DNA of 64,000 bases from Micropterix aruncella (lineage: Eukaryota; Arthropoda; Insecta; Lepidoptera; Micropterigidae), in assembly GCA_944548615.1 (NCBI GenBank), contig OX155960.1, forward strand, positions 8,614,029 through 8,678,028, read 5' to 3'. The notes under the pieces were generated by a model. The model had not been told where the DNA came from and ran no database searches. It was given only the letters and a program-made list of their open reading frames with translations. The position numbers and the translations under genes are program-made. The stretch's first letter is position 1, and each line of letters starts with the position of its first letter. Positions 61,625 through 64,000 of this stretch are shown here, piece by piece.

Positions 61625-62345
61625 TTATTACACGACTGCCCAACAAAAAAATTGTGTAATGTGTTAAGGGTTCATCTATGTATGTTTTCCGTTTGTTTAT
61701 TCCACTATAATTTCTAAACGCTCCAACTAATTTAGCAGTATGTGGTACTGTTAGAACCGTTATGTCATCCTTGTCATTAACCCTTGGAGTAAATGGATAT
61801 TTTCATGGATGCATCTGTCTCTTTTGCAGGATTTTCGGCGACATCGACCTTAAAGTACTATAACTACGAAACTACTACACCAATCATAAAAAGAACAACT
61901 GCACAATGATTGCATTGAAATTTCGAACATAGAATATTGACATATCATTTTGTAAAACAATTAGATAATTATGAATAAATATGAGAACGTCAAAGAAGTG
62001 AAAAAAACGCGGAACCAGATCTGGTCGTATCATACTCAACGGATAATTGTTTCACAACCAGATTTGGTCGTATCATACTCAAGGGGTTAACTGTCAAAAT
62101 ATCAAGTAAATAGTTGTCTAAATGTTAAAATCTCAAAATGTCAATAAGTTACCATAAATATATTGTGTTTAGTTTCAAATAAAAGGTCTGTTTAAGTACA
62201 TTCCAAAAATATATGTATCTATATGGATAAACACACAAACACAAATATTTCATTTAAAAAAATGTAAGTAAAAAATATTTTTAAATACACTTTCATTCAT
62301 TCTGCCACTATAATTCACTTTTTGTAATGGCAGTTATGTTTTTTC
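61625..62345 (+). repeat. Dispersed repeat, occupied copy
   Basis: Collinear with 19980-20400 but carrying a TTAA MITE. Starts 'cacgactgcccaacaaaaaa' and ends near 'cactttttgtaatggcagtt'. Confidence 0.75.
61781..62086. mobile_element. piggyBac-type TTAA MITE (306 bp), family 3
   Basis: Flanked by TTAA at 61777-61780 and 62087-62090. Ends CCCTTGGAGTA and, in reverse, CCCCTTGAGTATGA. Near the right end 'accagat.tggtcgtatcat' occurs twice in tandem. Confidence 0.82.
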
Positions 62346-62349
62346 ATTC

Positions 62350-63420
62350 ATTTTAATATATTTACGAGTTCTTTTTATATCTGGGTGGGCATGTCTGCTA
62401 TAATCCGCTAACAAAGTGAGAATTGCAACTCATGGTTGAAACACAAAGAAAGGTTATGAGAAACGCTACAATGATATTCCGACAATTAAAGATAAGATCT
62501 CTGATAAAAAATGACGCTGAGCTGTTGCCGGAGTCAATAACCTGAATCATCCTTAGACCTCAGCCACTGTGCTGTAATTTTCCGCCCAGATTGATTTTCG
62601 AGTAATACAATAATTTTTTACATCAATACGTATTTTGGCAGTGCGTAAACAACAAAATCTCAGAGTAAGATAGGTTATCTAAAATTTATCTCGCGTAACA
62701 ATTGGTGTAATACCTAGAATGCTGATACTGATAATTTGTCTAAGGTTAGCACCTTAGTTTTTTTCTCAATGTTAACACTGTTTAGTACGAAATGTGATTA
62801 TTATGGTTGAAGCTTGACTTAGGACGACCTAGAGGAGTTGACAATGACAGTTGCATTGGCAAGGCTGTTAGCAAGGTTACGCTTTGATTTATCAAGCGGT
62901 CAGTTTTTAAGTTCGTTTTATAAAAAAACTATTGTTAGCTAAGGGATAGGCCATTAATCACGTTAGGCTCGAAAGGGGGGGGGGGGGTTGAAAAAAATCA
63001 CAAAATATCACAAAGGGGTAGGGGGGTGTAGCGTAATATCACTTGTATTTATTTTTTAGTTGAATGCGCGATTTCTAAACTGAAAAACAGCGCATGACCT
63101 TGACTCGCCATTGCCAGGCCTTGCTTTATTATTTTTATGCCAGTCAGAAACAACCTGCAACCTTAATGTCTGTCTGGACATTTTTATCATAGTGCTTAAT
63201 TTTCCAGACTTAAATTAGCTTATACCTGTATTTAAAGATAATATCCAGATTTTTTAACATACTACAGATTTTTTAACGTACTAAAAAAATACACGTGATT
63301 TTAGGTAGGGGGGGGTTAAAAAGTTGCTAAAAAGCATCAGGTGATTAATGGACAACGCCTAACAGACTTGGTGATAACAAAGATACCAGCGATACGACAA
63401 ATCTCTGTCTATAGAAATTC
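62350..63420. other. Upstream TOM1 intron sequence, nothing recognised
   Basis: Includes a poly-G run near 62977-62988 and no exon-like VHS sequence on either strand. Confidence 0.4.
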
Positions 63421-63429
63421 CAGGCGATA

Positions 63430-64000
63430 AAAGAGATGGTGTTAGAGGAATGAGGAGGAGGACAGACTCACTTGACAGGGATTGACTAGCTCTTTGCACT
63501 GCAAGACGTAACCAGATTGGGTTAAAATGAAGGGGGAAAATGGAGGAAAGATATTATCAGAGCAAAGGATTGGAGCAGGTATATACTAGCAGGATCTGAG
63601 ACCAAAATTGAGGAAATCACTGGGTCCTCGCTCCACGATTTTTCAAGTGAAAGCCTTGGGTATAATTAGTGAAAGAAACCTCAAAGATAAAGACCTACAC
63701 ATTTTCACGAATAGCAGATCAGTGCTTCTAGCCAAAAGCCACAGATAGACAGGCAAACTAATGGTGAATAACACTGCAAGACAGAACCAGAGATTGGGTT
63801 AAATAAAGTTGGAGGGAACAAATCTGAGGCAAGCAAGGTGGGCTATTAGAGAACCCACTCTTAGACTAACTGGATACTGCTTGAGACTTTTCAACAACAA
63901 TTTATGGAAAAAGGTAGGACTGCTAACTGGGCACTGTCAACATCAAATACCTAAACACTCATGGTATAGTGGAAGACCACCCCATGCAAGGGCTATAGAG
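63430..64000 (+). mobile_element. Decayed LINE RNase H / C-terminal fragment
   Basis: DLHIFTNSRSVLLAK resembles the RNase H DSRSVLxAL block, and KVGLLTGHCQHQIPKHSWYS near the window edge resembles the C-terminal LxTGHxxLNKHL block of the 46-kb LINE. Frames are broken; it runs off the right edge. Confidence 0.45.

Noticed and set aside
1..64000. CRISPR arrays, operons, bacterial promoters
   Set aside because: No regularly spaced direct repeats of CRISPR type; spliced genes and LINEs show the DNA is eukaryotic.

Overview
This is a eukaryotic window, almost certainly from an insect and most likely a lepidopteran (moth or butterfly). The genes are spliced, have GT-AG introns and encode insect-like proteins. 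The background is AT-rich and crowded with transposable elements, several of which look like repeats I associate with Lepidoptera (for example the 'accgacttcaaaaaa' motif near 61.05 kb and the 'cacgactgccc' motif near 49.65 and 61.63 kb). The species cannot be named from the sequence.

Host genes. (1) 660-1287 (+): the terminal exon of the Polycomb gene Su(z)12, carrying the whole VEFS box. Its upstream exons lie before the window. (2) 16329-25626 (+): a complete seven-exon protein disulfide isomerase gene encoding 494 aa, with two CGHC active sites and a C-terminal KDEL. A perfect ER-stress response element (CCAAT-N9-CCACG) lies about 140 bp before the ATG. (3) 36150-58620 (-): the last eleven coding exons (405 aa) of a TOM1 (VHS-GAT endosomal sorting) gene. 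Its first VHS exon(s) lie beyond the right edge. PDI and TOM1 converge tail to tail across about 10.5 kb of transposon debris.

Mobile DNA fills nearly everything else. 2.8-8.6 kb is a nested stack: a LINE reverse-transcriptase gene is split by a 4.36-kb P-superfamily transposon (25-bp identical inverted termini, 8-bp target duplication, 790-codon transposase exon, separate THAP exon), by a fragment of a second LINE and by a TTAA-flanked MITE. 12.2-15.0 kb is a CR1/Jockey-like LINE. 27-35 kb holds decayed mariner, PIF/Harbinger, Tc1-like, hAT and piggyBac-type elements, most with identifiable ends and target duplications. The TOM1 introns contain an R1/I-like RT-RNase H LINE with a 12-bp target duplication, a near-complete mariner with two in-frame stops, and several copies of a LINE whose C-terminus carries a CCHC knuckle and a PD-(D/E)XK-like nuclease.

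The most informative signals are insertions whose empty site can be reconstructed. Removing the P element or the 8.15-kb MITE rejoins LINE sequence, and three other insertions (44.3, 61.8 and 42.5 kb) have paralogous unoccupied copies elsewhere in the window. No CRISPR array, rRNA gene or convincing tRNA gene was seen. Coordinates of decayed repeats are approximate; exon boundaries are inferred from reading frame, splice dinucleotides and family similarity.
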